Positions 44,800-56,671 of a DNA stretch of 64,000 nt are shown here, piece after piece. The notes beneath the pieces were generated by a model, which worked only from the letters and a program-made list of their open reading frames with translations, had not been told where the DNA came from and searched no databases. A program made the position numbers and the translations under genes. Position 1 is the stretch's first letter. The number at the start of each line of letters is the position of its first letter. This DNA is from Azolla caroliniana. Taxonomy: Eukaryota; Polypodiophyta. The stretch lies in contig JBHGNT010000007.1 in the NCBI GenBank assembly GCA_043228905.1, forward strand, positions 1,736,001 to 1,800,000, given 5' to 3'.

Positions 44800-47580
44800 G
44801 TATAGGGTAATCATGCATTTTGAACTCACCAATGCTCTAACTATTTTTCAACATATGATCAACGATATATTTTGAAAATATCTTGATCACTTTGTCTTTA
44901 TATACCTTGATAACATTCTTGTCTTCTCGTCGAGCATTGAAGAGCATACTCACCAAATTCGATTCATTCTCTCCAAACTTAGGGAGCATGGCCTCTATGC
45001 CAAGAGCGAAAAATGTGAGTTTGATCACAATTATGTAGAATTTCTTGGTTATGTTATCTCACCCTAGGGCATCACCATGGATCCATGGAAAATCAAGACT
45101 ATCCAAGAATGGGCCAATTTGAAATGAGTAAAGGATGTCCAATCATTCCTTGGTTTTGCGAATTTCTATTGACAATTTATCAAGGGGTTCTCCATCATAG
45201 TAAAACCCTTGATTGAGGTTACTCATAAAGGGATACCAATTCAATGGACTCCGACTGCTCAAAACTCTTTTGACCTACTCAAGGAAGTTTTTATTAGTGC
45301 TCTAGCCTTCCTTCACGTTGACCCCACTCCTTCTCAAGTTGAAACAAATGCCTCTGACTTTGCCATTGGTTGCATCTTATCCTTGTTGGAGTTTGAGACT
45401 GTCGGTGAGGAAACAAAACAACATCTATGTTAAGATGATCACCAAGTTAGCAAGTTAAAACAAGATCAAGGAGACATAGTGTGAGAAAGAGAGGCAAAGA
45501 GGCACACAATGAAACTGTGTTATTAAAACTCGAAGTTACAACAAAATGGAGGCAACAACAACAACATGAACTAGGTTACAACACAAGTTATATACCAATT
45601 GGGCTAGGGCAATTGCCCTTTGACATATTTACAGAATTATCCTAAACCTAGTCTGTCCTAAGGAACAATGTGAATGCAACCATTATACAACTGTTTTCGA
45701 TAATCCCAACCCAATGATGATGGCATCCTACATCTGGTGGCATACTACTCCCGAAAATTCACAACTCCATAAATCAACTATCCCATCTATGACAAGGAGC
45801 TCGTTGCTATCATTGTAGCTTTCATAAAGTGGAGGTCTTACTAGGCTAGGGCACAACATTGGGTTCAACTAATAACAAATCATAAAAAATTATTGTATTT
45901 CTCAACAACCGTTCTTTGAATCAACAACAAGCTCGTAGGTCAACTTTCTTAGCCGACAGTGACTTTAAAATTTTCACGATGCTCGGATTTCAAGTTGATC
46001 CCAAAGGATGATGCCTATGCTCAACAATCTCAATGTTTGTTAAAACCAAACCAATTCCAGCTCTTCGCAACATGCATGCTACATAACGATTCTTTGCTTG
46101 AGGAGATAGCCAAAGCACTTCCCACCGGAAAATTCGCCAATGAAATTAACTTAAAGGAAGATCCTATTGATCTGTCTAAAACAAAGATCAAGGAAGACCT
46201 TAATCGTTTCATATTTGATGGGGGACTCATTTACCGTGACCATCTCTTACATGTTCCACATGGCCGGTGTCGAACTCAAGTTCTCCAAAAGTGTCATGAC
46301 GACCCATTGGTTGGCCATTTTGGAGCCACAATGACCCTGGAATTAATCTTGGGAGGATATTGGTGGCCTCAATCATGGAACTTCGTTAAGGAATTCATCA
46401 CTTGACATGTGATACTTGTGCTCGATCCAAAGTTTCCCACCACATGCCATACGGTTTGCTCCAACCACTTCCCATTCAAAATCGGCCTTGGGCATCTATT
46501 TCCATGGATTTCATCATTGACTTGCCTCTAGTCCATGGATATGATGCAATGCTCGTCATGGTAGATCAATTTATGAAGATGGCTCATTTTGCCCCCTATG
46601 CAAAGACTATTTTAGTAGAAGTAACAATTGATCTATTTTTAAAGAATGTGGTATAGCTTCATGGGGTACTAAATGATGTCACCTTAGATTAGTGGCCCCA
46701 ATTTGTCTCTCATTTTTAGCGACAACTCCTTCAAACACTTGGCACAACAATGAATTTGACCTTGCTCTATTATCCTCAAACCGGTGGCCAAACTGAGCGG
46801 TTGAACCAAATTCTAGAGCAATACCTTTGGTGCTCACTTAGCTACCCACAAGCTGATTGGATTGACTTCCTACCACTAGTAGAGTTCACATATAATAATA
46901 CGCTACATGGTTCAATCGGGGTCACCCTATTTTTTTACAACTATGGTTTCCATCCTCATTTCAATATCTCCATCCCTGGTAACTTTGTCAACCCTTCATC
47001 GGAAGCATGTGCCCATACTTTAGCGGAAATTCATCAAGACCTCGCCCTCAAGCTCATCCTGGTAGGGGACCGGTACAAAGCGCAAGCTGATTGAAATCAT
47101 TCAGCCACACCCGCCTTTGCAGTTAGTTATCAAGTCTAGCTCTTACGTCACCATGTCAACACTACTTGACCTTGCGAAAAGTTGGACTACAAGAAGTTGG
47201 GGCCTTTCTGCATCATTGAGCGTTACATCAACCCTGTCACTTTTTGGCTAGAACTTCCCCGACATTTCTGGATTCATAATGTCTTCCATGCCTTTCTCAT
47301 TTAACCTCATCATCCATCCACCATTCCCAGAAGACACTCTCCACCTCCACCTCCAATCGAGCTTTCCATAGGTGAGGAGTATGAGGTTGACAAGATTTTG
47401 GACTCTTGTTGGCATCAACGACAACTTCAATACCTGGTCCTATGGAAGAGGTACCCCATTTCAGAGGCAACTTGGGAACCAACCCAACACTTGGAGAATG
47501 CACTGGATGTTGTTCATGCATTTCATCACCAATATTCACAAAAACCAGGGCATCTTAGGGCAGCCTTAGTAGGAGGAAAA
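44800..47580 (+). pseudogene. Chromovirus 1 pol: RT, RNase H, integrase, chromodomain
   Basis: RT remnants read FELTNALTIFQHMIND, then FIYLDNILVFSSS with the catalytic second Asp changed to Asn, and LREHGLYAKSEKCEF and SFLGFANFY. RNase H starts VETNASDFAIGCILS, is interrupted near 45380-45715, and resumes VAYYSRKFTTP and YDKELVAII. Integrase has a VGHFGATMT and CDTCARSK zinc region, SMDFIIDLP, and TGGQTERLNQILEQYL. The chromodomain near 47382-47550 is well kept (EYEVDKILDSCWHQRQL, LVLWKRYPISEATWEP), which marks the chromovirus branch and in live elements targets integration to modified histones. At least eight stops show inactivity. Confidence 0.88.
45380..45715 (-). mobile_element. Small insertion in the RNase H region of chromovirus 1, possibly a solo LTR
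   Basis: RNase H reading is lost between GCILS and the DGILHLVAYYS block. Within the gap, 45428-45667 would read on the minus strand from TGTTCCTTAGGACAG to ATCATCTTAACA, with a GGTATATAAC promoter-like word, as a 240-bp LTR would. I could not find a matching target duplication. Confidence 0.4.
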
Positions 47581-47963
47581 TGTCATGGACATGACAACAA
47601 TCACATGTCAAGATTCAAATTATTAACCTCATGTATTATAATCAATTGCTATGTTTTAACCAGCACATCCAATACATGGCAATGTTATATATCTTAGTAG
47701 ATTATCTATTTCCACGTGCAAGGAGTTTTTAGAAACTTTGAGAAAGCTCCAGAAGCTTGTGCATGAGAATAGGTCTCTGTATGGAACTACATTTAGAGCC
47801 CACAAACATGTATAAATACCAGTTACAGAACAATGTGAACAATGACAGTTACAGAATCCAATATTCTACTTTGTCTATCTCTTACTTCTTGCTTCTCTTT
47901 CTATCTCTCAGTATCTTACCTTTCGCCTAGCTTTGTTTTGCTCTACTCTATCTGTCTGTGACA
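47581..47963 (+). repeat. Chromovirus 1 3' LTR
   Basis: It runs from TGTCATGGACATGAC to CTGTCTGTGACA and is preceded by GTAGGAGGAAAA. TGTATAAATACC at about 47809 is the promoter box. The heat-shock-like motif seen in the 5' LTR is degenerate here. Confidence 0.88.
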
Positions 47964-47968
47964 TTTTG

Positions 47969-48340
47969 TGGGTTTCAAGTATGGGGTGGTACCATCCCTA
48001 AGGCAACTTGGAAAGAGTTTGAAAATGCTCAAAAGCACTTCCTTGGGAAGTTAGTTTGCCACAAAAGCCATGCATGCTTCTACTTCTTGAGACCATATTA
48101 CTTCCCATTAAGAACATGGCTATAGAAAAGGTGATTGTTTACATGCTTAAGGTCTCTAAAAAAACATCACATCAACTTCCGAGGCTTGCATGGGGGAGCA
48201 AGTAAAAAAAATCAAGACACACAAAAGCAAACTTTTGAATTTTTTTATGAATGGAAGATATGAAGAAATGGTTTGGAAATTAGCATTCGTCACGTCTACT
48301 TTAATAATGATGAATCAATAGATTCCTTTGTGAATGAAGC
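47969..48340 (+). pseudogene. RTE-clade LINE, right part (continues from 34815)
   Basis: It resumes with FQVWGGTIPKATWKEFENAQ and KHFLGKLV, later YMLKVSKK-like wording and SKKNQDTQKQTFEFF. These follow the left part in the usual RTE order, so the two pieces were one element before chromovirus 1 inserted. Confidence 0.78.
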
Positions 48341-48964
48341 TTTTTTGCAATGTTGATGTATCACAACTTAGGAATATGTGGAGGATCACGTTTCATGCAC
48401 TATATTATATATGTTGCACCAAATAATAGACGAACTTTTTTTGTCAGAACTGGAAAGTTATGCTTCAATGCAAGTTAATTTGCATTCTCTCGATACGAGA
48501 CAGGTCGTTGGGGTACAAGTGAGGAGACTCATCAACTAGACATATTTTGCCTTGGCACATAGAGAAACCCAAGTATCACACCATTGCTTCAATGGAGGTT
48601 AGCTTGTATTCTCTCTATATGAGACAGGTTGTTCGGACACAACTGAGGAGATTCATCATCTATGCATATTTTGCCCAAGCACATGCGGGAATCTGAGTAT
48701 CACACTTAGATACAATGTATAGGATTAGATTATCATCGACTTTACTTTCCACACATTATCAATCCAACATACTCACCACACACATTTCTCTCATTATCAT
48801 AATGTGTACTATCAATTGCAACACTATCAATAAAATTCTTGAACTCTCGAATGCAATGTTCATCGCTACTCATTCCCACACCTATCTAAAAATGATTGAA
48901 CTTTTATCCCATAGGTCATAATATTTCACCGGCACTAATGATAACAACTCCCTCTCCCTCTCTC
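48341..48964. other. Gap: diverged duplication, no gene
   Basis: Two diverged copies containing TTGCATTCTCTCGATACGAGA-like and GAGGAGACTCATCA-like words lie at about 48460-48570 and 48590-48700. No coding sequence is recognised. Confidence 0.55.
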
Positions 48965-49420
48965 TCTAGGATGAGAGTGAGATCAATGTTATTCAATGTT
49001 ATGGAGGTATAAGTATTGCTTTATGGAGTGGAAGTATGGGTAATGCTATCTCATTGAATGCATGGAATGAAATTGAGAAAATTAAATAATCATTCTTGCC
49101 TCGACAATTAAGAGTTAAATGCTTGCCATCCTACCCTATTATGTTATTATTAGAAATACTTGTTCAGCCCATAAAGGTGCTCAATAGGGATGTGAAGAGT
49201 ATAAAATTATATTGATAGTCAAGAATATGCCTTAGAGAAAATTGCCAAAATAGGCTTGGAACATGGGATGCAATGTCAAAAAACTCATAAGAGCAAAATC
49301 CTTTCAAGGAGTAGAAGATCTAATGGAGCTCTTTGGTGATCCTATGAAGTATTGGGAATATATTACTACTACTAGAGTCACTAAGGATAAAGTGGCAAGA
49401 TACTAAAAACTCAAATTTTG
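48965..49420 (+). pseudogene. RTE-clade LINE C-terminal remnant
   Basis: The + strand reads VLLYGVEVW-like and SLNAWNEIEK wording, then FLPRQLRVK, and later QKTHKSKILS, with several frameshifts. It resembles the 1202-2150 lineage (which also has NAWNEIEK-type wording) more than the element hosting the nest. Confidence 0.6.
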
Positions 49421-49915
49421 TATATTACATTGCAAATACCACCCCCCTCCCCTCCCCAACACAAAGAGAAATGCCAAAATGTATCCAATCGCATCCCACT
49501 ACCCGCATGCACCTTGGTTCTTGGAGAGGCATAACACTTCTTCAAACTCCCTCACACAAGTGTTGAGGTCGTGCCATGGCATCATTACCCAAATATGAAG
49601 ATATGCAAAGCATGCAATGAAAACCTAGTGGAAGACGAATATCACGTACTTACGCAGGCTCATCGTATAAGGTAATTTGTGAGAAATATGATGACTTGTA
49701 AGATAGCATGATAATGTGTGTGTCAAACTCAAAATTCCACCAAGTAGGGTGAGCACATATGTGTGCGCATTATTTTCACATCCAGAGTTTCCACTGTAGA
49801 GCAATAACCCCCTTTCTTAAGGAGTCATAGACAAGATGATATGTTGACTTGGTCCCACAGGTAAAATTTGGCCTCATCATGGACAATAAAATAGCTTTTC
49901 CATTCTATTCTGTAA

Positions 49916-49965
<50 letters not shown>

Positions 49966-50384
49966 ACATGTTCGAGCCCATCTTGTTGTCTGTGTCATCC
50001 GAACCATTGTTTCCATGCGACATAGTTCATACTCACTACAATGGGAGATAGGGCTTAAAGTGCAAGATGAAATTAGCCAACTATGCACACTTACCCAAAA
50101 TTAATATCTTTGACCAAACCTGATCCTTGCCCGAATTTCTCTCATGATCACAGTGTGCACTCTTGATTGTGACATTCATCAGTAAAGTTCTTGAGCATGG
50201 AGAGTTGCTACTCACTTTCACATTTATTATATGAAAATGTTATATTTTTTGTCTCATAGGTAATATTTGATCTCTAAAGACGTTAATAAAATATATCCAT
50301 CTATCTACATATTTTGATTTTTTTTGAAATTCTTCATGAGGTTCCATGATGAAATACTTTATTGTTTTGTCATAATTTTATGTT
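49421..50384. other. Gap: (GT)n microsatellite, no gene
   Basis: About 22 GT units at 49917-49961. No gene is recognised. Confidence 0.6.
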
Positions 50385-50398
50385 CAGACCACATGTGG

Positions 50399-51353
50399 TT
50401 TTTTTTTTTTTTTCCAAAAAACATCTACTTCCATTAGTTAAGAATGTACAAAGGAATCATTTACAACTCATATCTTACAAGACATCTTGCATGTCAAAGG
50501 AAAACAATGTGTAGATGAAACAACATAAAAAAACAACTCCAAAACACCACATCATTCTATGTGTATAGCATTACTCGAACACATATTCTCCACGTGAGCC
50601 TCATACAAAACAGAATTCAGCATAGATGTCCTCCATTTGCTCCTCATGGCAGCACCCATCTAGATGTTAGGAACACTTGGAGGGAACAGCCACCGCGGTG
50701 GTTGATAATTCCACTTCACTTTACCATCCATTATCTGCAGCATCGGCGAACCGCTCCATTTCCGAAGGAATCGAGCTCTAGCTTCTTCACTTGCATCAGA
50801 TGGCCCTTGAAGACTTTCAAACTCACCTCGCAACGTAGAAATAAGATTAAACCAAATCATCATTAAATTCTCAGCCGGTGGGGTTCGTTTACCTGCGAGG
50901 GTCTCCTTGCACCGAGATACCCACACTTGCCAGACCGTAAGGCCGACCACTAATACCCATATGTCCACGTAGCGTTCCTGTAAGAAGAATAAACCTCCTT
51001 GCGTTGCTGGTTGCACAGATCCTTGCTTCACCATTAAAGAAGGATTGTTTCCATTCCACCCTTGAAACCACGAGGCCGATTCAGTGGCCAGCCAAGTGAT
51101 TGTTGTGCTCGATACATGAACCTCAACCCCAAAACGAGCCAAGATTCTTAAGCTCCTCAGCTAGATTTCTTGCGCTCGTGGGCAGCACCACAAACAATGA
51201 GCGATGTCCTCCAAGCTCGCACTACACGCCTTGCAACCACTCATGCCGCCTCTATTCCCAAGCCACTCTCCCGTTGGAACAGCCCGACGGGTGATTAACC
51301 AGAAAAACACTTTGATCCGCTCGGGAAGGGATGAGTTCCATATCCTGCTCCTG
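50399..51353 (-). mobile_element. Young 5'-truncated L1 insertion with long target duplication
   Basis: The insert is flanked by CAGACCACATGTGGTTTTT (50385-50403) and CAGACCACGTGTGGTTTTT (51354-51372), a 19-bp duplication with one difference. On the + strand it begins with a T run (50399-50413), which is the poly(A) tail of a minus-strand LINE, and it is 5' truncated at 51353. Its body 50672-51353 matches 1-682 closely. The ORF2 C-terminus (zf-RVT, stop at 50660) is almost open; one TAG replaces a Trp near 51162 (TGG in the copy at 1-682). Confidence 0.95.
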
Positions 51354-51372
51354 CAGACCACGTGTGGTTTTT

Positions 51373-52906
51373 ACCAAGGATATTATTTGATAATCTTTTC
51401 TAGGTTTAGGTTAATACTGTGTATGGACTAGATTATGAAGAGCACATGGCAAATATTTATTCAAATAACTAAAATTTAAACAATATTTGGAACTAATAAT
51501 CAACCCTATTGTTAAACATTTTTCCGATGAGTTTGTTCTAAGACAATGTGTTTTATGGGAGGGCACTATAAATTGACTTTGAACATATTGATACATCTAC
51601 AAAGAACAAAATTGGCACTAAAATCCAAACGATCATGTGGGTGGTCCGAACTACTCGCATTCTCGTTCTATCAATGACAAGATCCTAAAAAATGGATCAA
51701 GTTAATGTGTATATGGATGCCAAATATGAGAAATTAATATATTTATCCACAACCCACCACTTACTTGCATAAATGTAAGCACAATATTTAAGTTCTATAA
51801 TCATATATTAATCTATGCCATGTTTATAAAGCTTAGAATGTGACTATTTAGAAACAAAATTCAACACGCAATGTTCAATGTTGCATACATATGAACATTG
51901 TACCCATATATGAATATACTTCAAGTTTACCTAATAATATGTAGCCAAAATGAATAGTGTACATAGTCTAACTTTGATATTTGTTAATGCCTAATGAACA
52001 ATGGATGTATGAGACATCTTGTCATTTTCTTAAATAGAGGGTGTTGTTGCTTAATGATTTTACATGAACACCTAGAGATCCATAAGAGGTTAGCATGAGT
52101 CCTAGCATAACACATATTCTAAAAAGGTTTATTCGAAAACGTAATGTTGAGGAGACGAGACAGAGATAGAGAGAGGTAACCTATAAAATCAAATGCGGTG
52201 ACTTTGATTTATGATTCAAAGGTATGATTACCTACATTATGACTTGACAATTGGATTTTTGTAGCGAGAGGGGTTTGTGGCGTGCCATCAAGGTTGTCTA
52301 TGATCCATGTGGAAATACAGTATCATATTGACATGTTGAAATTGAAATACGAGTGATGGGCATTTGTTGTGGGATAATATCCATTATACTATTGAATTTT
52401 GCTCGAGGCATATTAGACAATATTAGAGAGATGCCCACATTTAATGAATGTTGAAATCAAGTTAATGATTGTCATTGTTTTACAATCTAATGATGAACTT
52501 ATGTAACGTACACTGTGGACAATGAAAATATACCTGATTGAGAATCCATGACATATCTAGGTACAAAAGATTGACAATGGACAAAAATACATGTCTTATA
52601 GTTTTCAATGGCACAAGAGAGTTTGGCTAACTTAGAGGGATATATTTGTTTGATTCCATCCCAAGGTAAAAATATATGAATGTGTGAATTTCTTATGCAA
52701 AATATTGAAGAACCGGTAGGCAAATGTCTTGTGTGTCAAATGGATAATGGTATACTATAAACATAAGGGTTGGACAGTTGTATGTTGTGTTTGAGTGAAA
52801 TATAGAAAAACAAAAACAAAAAATCACATTTGTGGTAGTACCAACAAATGGTATCCTACACAAGTTCAAACCGAAAGCCCAAAGGATTGCAACATGGCAA
52901 CTTGAA
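51373..52906. other. Gap without a recognisable gene
   Basis: AT-rich sequence. The short frames 52499-52723 and 52693-52959 show no domain. Confidence 0.6.
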
Positions 52907-53000
52907 TGGATGTAGTTCAAATGGTAACGTTGTCTAACAGAGGCCAAAAGACTATGCATTTAGCCCCTTGTATTTCATAGTGAAATCTAGTAATGTATTG
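52907..53000 (+). repeat. Diverged SINE-like unit
   Basis: GGATGTAGTTCAAATGGTAACG, then TGCATTTAGCCCC, then TTTCATAGTGAAATCTAGT. These are decayed versions of the A box, B box and tail of the 32040 family. Confidence 0.55.
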
Positions 53001-53094
53001 TTATTAGTGAGAATGTGACAAAACCCCAATATAACAAAAACTAGGCTTGCCCCAAGCGTATCATTTTGATATGAGAAAGAAATAGTGAGAGAGA

Positions 53095-53189
53095 ACCCAA
53101 ACTTATTTAGTTCAATTGGTATGGTTGTCTTATGGAGACACATAATTCAAACATAGGTTCAACTAGCAGCCCTGATATATCTATATATC

Positions 53190-53251
<62 letters not shown>

Positions 53252-53300
53252 AATGTGCTCAACATCAACATTTCATAGTGGCCTCTAGTGCAATAGTGTA
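53095..53300 (+). repeat. Diverged SINE-like unit split by a (TA)n(GA)n microsatellite
   Basis: TTAGTTCAATTGGTATGGTTG and ATAGGTTCAACTAGC mark the boxes. A (TA)n(GA)n tract at 53180-53249 separates them from the tail CATTTCATAGTGGCCTCTAGTG. Confidence 0.55.
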
Positions 53301-54200
53301 CTAATGCAATCTAAAGTCAAGTGCATGGGTTAATAAAAATATGACATACAACTGGAGTATACCGTATAACCATGATAGAAAAGATAAAGAAAGAGAGAGA
53401 CCCCTTATCAAGAGAAATTGAATGCCTACTGTTTCGAGGTTTTTGGATCATGTTACGCTTTTGCCCTTTCGGAGGAGAAAGAGATATTATTTAGCATGCA
53501 AAAATGTGATGTATGAGAAAGTGACGAGCCCATGGAGAGGATCGAACTTGGGGTATTGTCTATTTATCTAAGAAACCAATGTAAAAGACATTAAGGACAT
53601 TTCTTGAATGCCGACATGGACTCAAGGGATGAATCATGAAGTGAGTACAAACAAGATACAGAACACATCTTGTGAATGTGTCGTCGGGAAAGCAAAACAT
53701 GACACAGACGGTCAATGCGAACTGAGAGAACATTTCAGACGATGAAATGGACATAGACCGAAACAAGAGAGAGAGCGATGCACACTTTTTTTTTTCGCAG
53801 TGTGTTGAGTTGAGTGCACGTAATCTACACTTTAACATATACGAGATGCATCCGAGTTTGAAAACATCTAGTCCGATGATTGATTGAACGAACAAACGAA
53901 CGAATGAATGAATAGGAAATGGAATCAAACGGAAGCAAATCAACAAAAGCAATGTGAAATAAGAAAAAGTTGCATGGCATGATTCTTCTTTCCTTGTTGA
54001 ATATGGTGTTTGTTTGATGGTGATTGGTGTGTGTAATATGATGATGCCTCACTCACTTCTATTCTTCCAATTTTCTTCCAATTTTCTTTCAATTATCTAT
54101 ATCCATGGGAAAAAGAAAGTAGAGACACCCAAGAATTTATCTGATGATTTCTCATTCCCCCCAATCAATTTGGTCTTATGAACGTCATCCCTGACCTTTC
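53301..54200. other. Gap upstream of the PP2C gene
   Basis: No gene is recognised. This includes the likely distal promoter of the PP2C gene. Confidence 0.5.
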
Positions 54201-54210
54201 TTTTTCCTTT

Positions 54211-54860
54211 CTTTATATATATATATATATATATATAGTCTTTAAAGCCCATAAGATTCAATGGCACACATTTGAATCAGATCTTCTTCTCCTCCTCCTC
54301 CTGTTGGTCAAGGCTTTTTTTTGAGGGGGGGGTTCTCTGAGGCTTAAGAGCTCTTCTGAGTTCTGCCATTAAGCTCTTTTTTTGTGTTTTGTGAGTTCTG
54401 GGCTTCTTCACTTAAGGTTCTTCTCTGATTTTCAAGATTAGGGTTCCACAGAAGGTTAAGGATTCTGTGAGAATTAGGGTTATTGGGGTATTTGGAGTTT
54501 TCGCAATTAATAGGGTTTGTTCAGATTAAGCTTCTAGGGAGATTTATTAGCGTTTCTGTGAGAATTTAAAGGCTTTCTTTGAGAGTTTAGGGTTTTTTGG
54601 GAGCGTTTTAAGGAACCTAAAACAAAGTTTTTCGTAACCTAAAACAACTTATTTCTGTGTGGGTTTTGGGATTCAGGAATTGGGTTCTTCTCCGAATTTG
54701 AAGTTAGGGTTTCAACAGCTGTATATTCTGGAAATAGGGTTTCTTTACAAGGGTTAGAGCTTGCTTGGCAAAGAATTAGGGTTTCTTCTTAAACTTTTTT
54801 ATGTTTCCTTCTAATTTGTGCACAAGGAGAATGATGAGATTGGTATGCATGAGATGAGGG
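54211..54860 (+). promoter_or_regulatory. PP2C promoter and telobox-rich 5' leader
   Basis: A TATA tract lies at 54213-54237, followed by a CT-rich initiator region (54280-54305). From 54430 to 54785 at least six TTAGGGTTT or ATAGGGTTT teloboxes occur, which in plants mark promoters and leaders of genes active in growing cells. Confidence 0.6.
54801..54857 (+). promoter_or_regulatory. Upstream ORF in the PP2C leader (18 codons)
   Basis: ATG at 54801 opens MFPSNLCTRRMMRLVCMR and stops at TGA 54855-54857, three bases before the main ATG and in the same frame. Inner ATGs at 54831, 54834 and 54849 share the stop. It would be expected to lower translation of the main ORF. Confidence 0.5.
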
Positions 54861-56671
54861 ATGCTATCAAGTTTAGGCAATTGGGTTTCTTCTTGCTGGG
54901 GGTATGGAAGGAGTAATGGAGAGGGAGAGCTTTTGACTGCACAAGATATAGGGAAGCATAGCTATGGTGAATTCTCCATGGCTTCCATACAAGCAAACCA
55001 ACAAAATGAAGATAGTTTCCACATTGAATCTTATCCACCCTTTGGAGGCCTTTTTGTGGGCATCTTTGATGGCCATGGTGGATATGAAGCCTCCCAATTC
55101 ATTAAAACCCACCTATTCTCCCATCTCACAAGTAAAAACAACTAATCCTTCCACATACTCTTCTAATTTTAGACCTAACTTACAATCAATCTTTTGCAAG
55201 ACCATGAATGAATCTTTTGATACCTTAAATGATTGTAAATGATGTTTTCCTCGGCTTTTTTCTTTTAAATTCATGGTACCAGAGTTTGTGTCTCTGATGG
55301 GCGGCGTGTCTGAAACCTCCATTGGGATGGCATTTGACAATACGGAGCGGGAGTTTGAGGCACGCGTCACTGCCGCTTGGTCAACAAATCCACATCTTGC
55401 AACTGTCGGCTCATGTGCTCTGGTTGGAGTCATTAGCGATGGACGACTTTACATCTCGAGCCTCGGTGATTCGAGAGCTGTTTTGGGGAGATTATGTAAA
55501 ACCAATGGAGCTTGTACCTCTCTTCAACTAAGTACTGAACACAATGTCGGGATCGAGGCCATACGAGAAGAAATGAAATTTCTTCATCCCGATGATTCGA
55601 ATATTGTTTCATTGCGACATGGAGTGTGGCGAGTGAGGGGCATTATTCAGGTTTTACCTCATTGTCCATTGTCTCAATGTCCCTATGCTTGTCCACATGT
55701 GTTCGCAAAGAATAAGCCACTATAGTAATTTGGACTCGATATAAAGAGAAAATTAGCGAAGATAGAAAGCTTTGGTATAAGTCTAAATCCTTAATCATTT
55801 ATATCTCTATATCTAAACATAGAATTAACCTCTTGAATAACAAAAATCAAGGAGCACCCAATGCTTTAATGGATGGACAGATTTTAAAATTTTAACATGA
55901 AGCCTTTAAAATGTAGTGGAACAACATTCTTAAAGTCATGCATAGTATAACATTAGGAAAATGTAGGTTTGCTTGTGTCATATCATGTGTTATAGATCCT
56001 TTAAAACGGTCAACTAGGCGTTTGCATAGATTATGGTCCATATGTCCCCAAAACCTAATCAAATGTTTAACAATGAATACATTAGGTTTCAAGGTCTATT
56101 GGTGACATGTACTTGAAAAAACAAGAATTCAATCAAGAGCCTCTTTATGCAAAGTTTCGATTATCCGAGCCGCTTTCCCGCCCACTCCTCACGTCAAAGC
56201 CCACTATTTTAGTGCATGAGCTTCAACCTGATGACAACTTCGTAATTTTTGCATCTGACGGTTTGTGGGACCATTTAACTAATGATGAAGCAGTCGATAT
56301 AGTGAGCCGACATCCACATAAGGTATGCCTCTAAATTACAAGAATTCTCCAAAATGAAAAAAGTAAAAAAAGTGTGAACATTTTAGTGAGATTCATCTTG
56401 ATTGTAATCGTAGGGAGTGGCAAGAAAGTTGATCAATTTGGCTTTGCAAAAGGCAGCTAAGAAGCGAGAGGTGAGATATGAGGACCTCCAAAAGATCAAG
56501 AAAGGCATTAGGCGTCACTTTCACGATGATATCACTGTAGTCGTCGTCTTTTTGAATCAAGAATTCATCAGGAGAAGTTCAAAGATTGGTAGAGTATTAC
56601 ATATGAATATGATGGATAGCCACTCTACCGCCAGTGTCCATGCTCACCAAGATTACAACGTAAAATGGTAA
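54861..56671 (+). CDS. Protein phosphatase 2C, plant clade D-like (four exons, 377 aa)
   Basis: PP2C enzymes are Mg/Mn-dependent Ser/Thr phosphatases; clade D members in Arabidopsis dephosphorylate plasma-membrane H+-ATPase. My exon model is 54861-55131, 55283-55650, 56086-56322 and 56414-56671, all with GT-AG introns. The first intron splits Lys91 (A|AG), and the others are phase 0. Motifs in order are [17 protein letters not shown] (36-52), [10 protein letters not shown] with metal-binding Asp70, [29 protein letters not shown] (215-224), [10 protein letters not shown] with Asp271, and [11 protein letters not shown] with Asp330/331. All catalytic residues are present, and the length fits the clade (about 370-400). 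There is no signal peptide or membrane segment. Stop-ended frames in the introns explain why the gene looks broken without splicing. A PPR gene follows 2.3 kb downstream on the same strand. The substrate is inferred from the clade only. Confidence 0.92.

Larger units (their letters stand above)
34816..47963 (+). mobile_element. Chromovirus 1 (Ty3/gypsy with chromodomain), inflated by nested insertions
   Basis: The element is bounded by CTTTG (34811-34815) and TTTTG (47964-47968), a 5-bp duplication with one change. Without the insertions its 5' LTR is about 393 bp against 383 bp for the 3' LTR. The RTE LINE reading on both sides joins across it, which independently proves the boundaries. Inside are gag, protease, RT, RNase H, integrase and chromodomain remnants in the normal order. 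Five insertions lie within: a MITE, a copia solo LTR, LTR element E3, chromovirus 2 and a small unclassified piece. Confidence 0.9.

Noticed and set aside
54964-55242. Frameshifted extension of the PP2C reading ([11 protein letters not shown]...)
   Set aside because: A GT-AG intron 55132-55282 joins Lys91 to FVSLMGGV in the right family order, so this frame is intronic.
55651-55725. Alternative PP2C end [17 protein letters not shown]
   Set aside because: It is read-through into intron 2; exon 3 at 56086 continues with the conserved SRSIGD motif.
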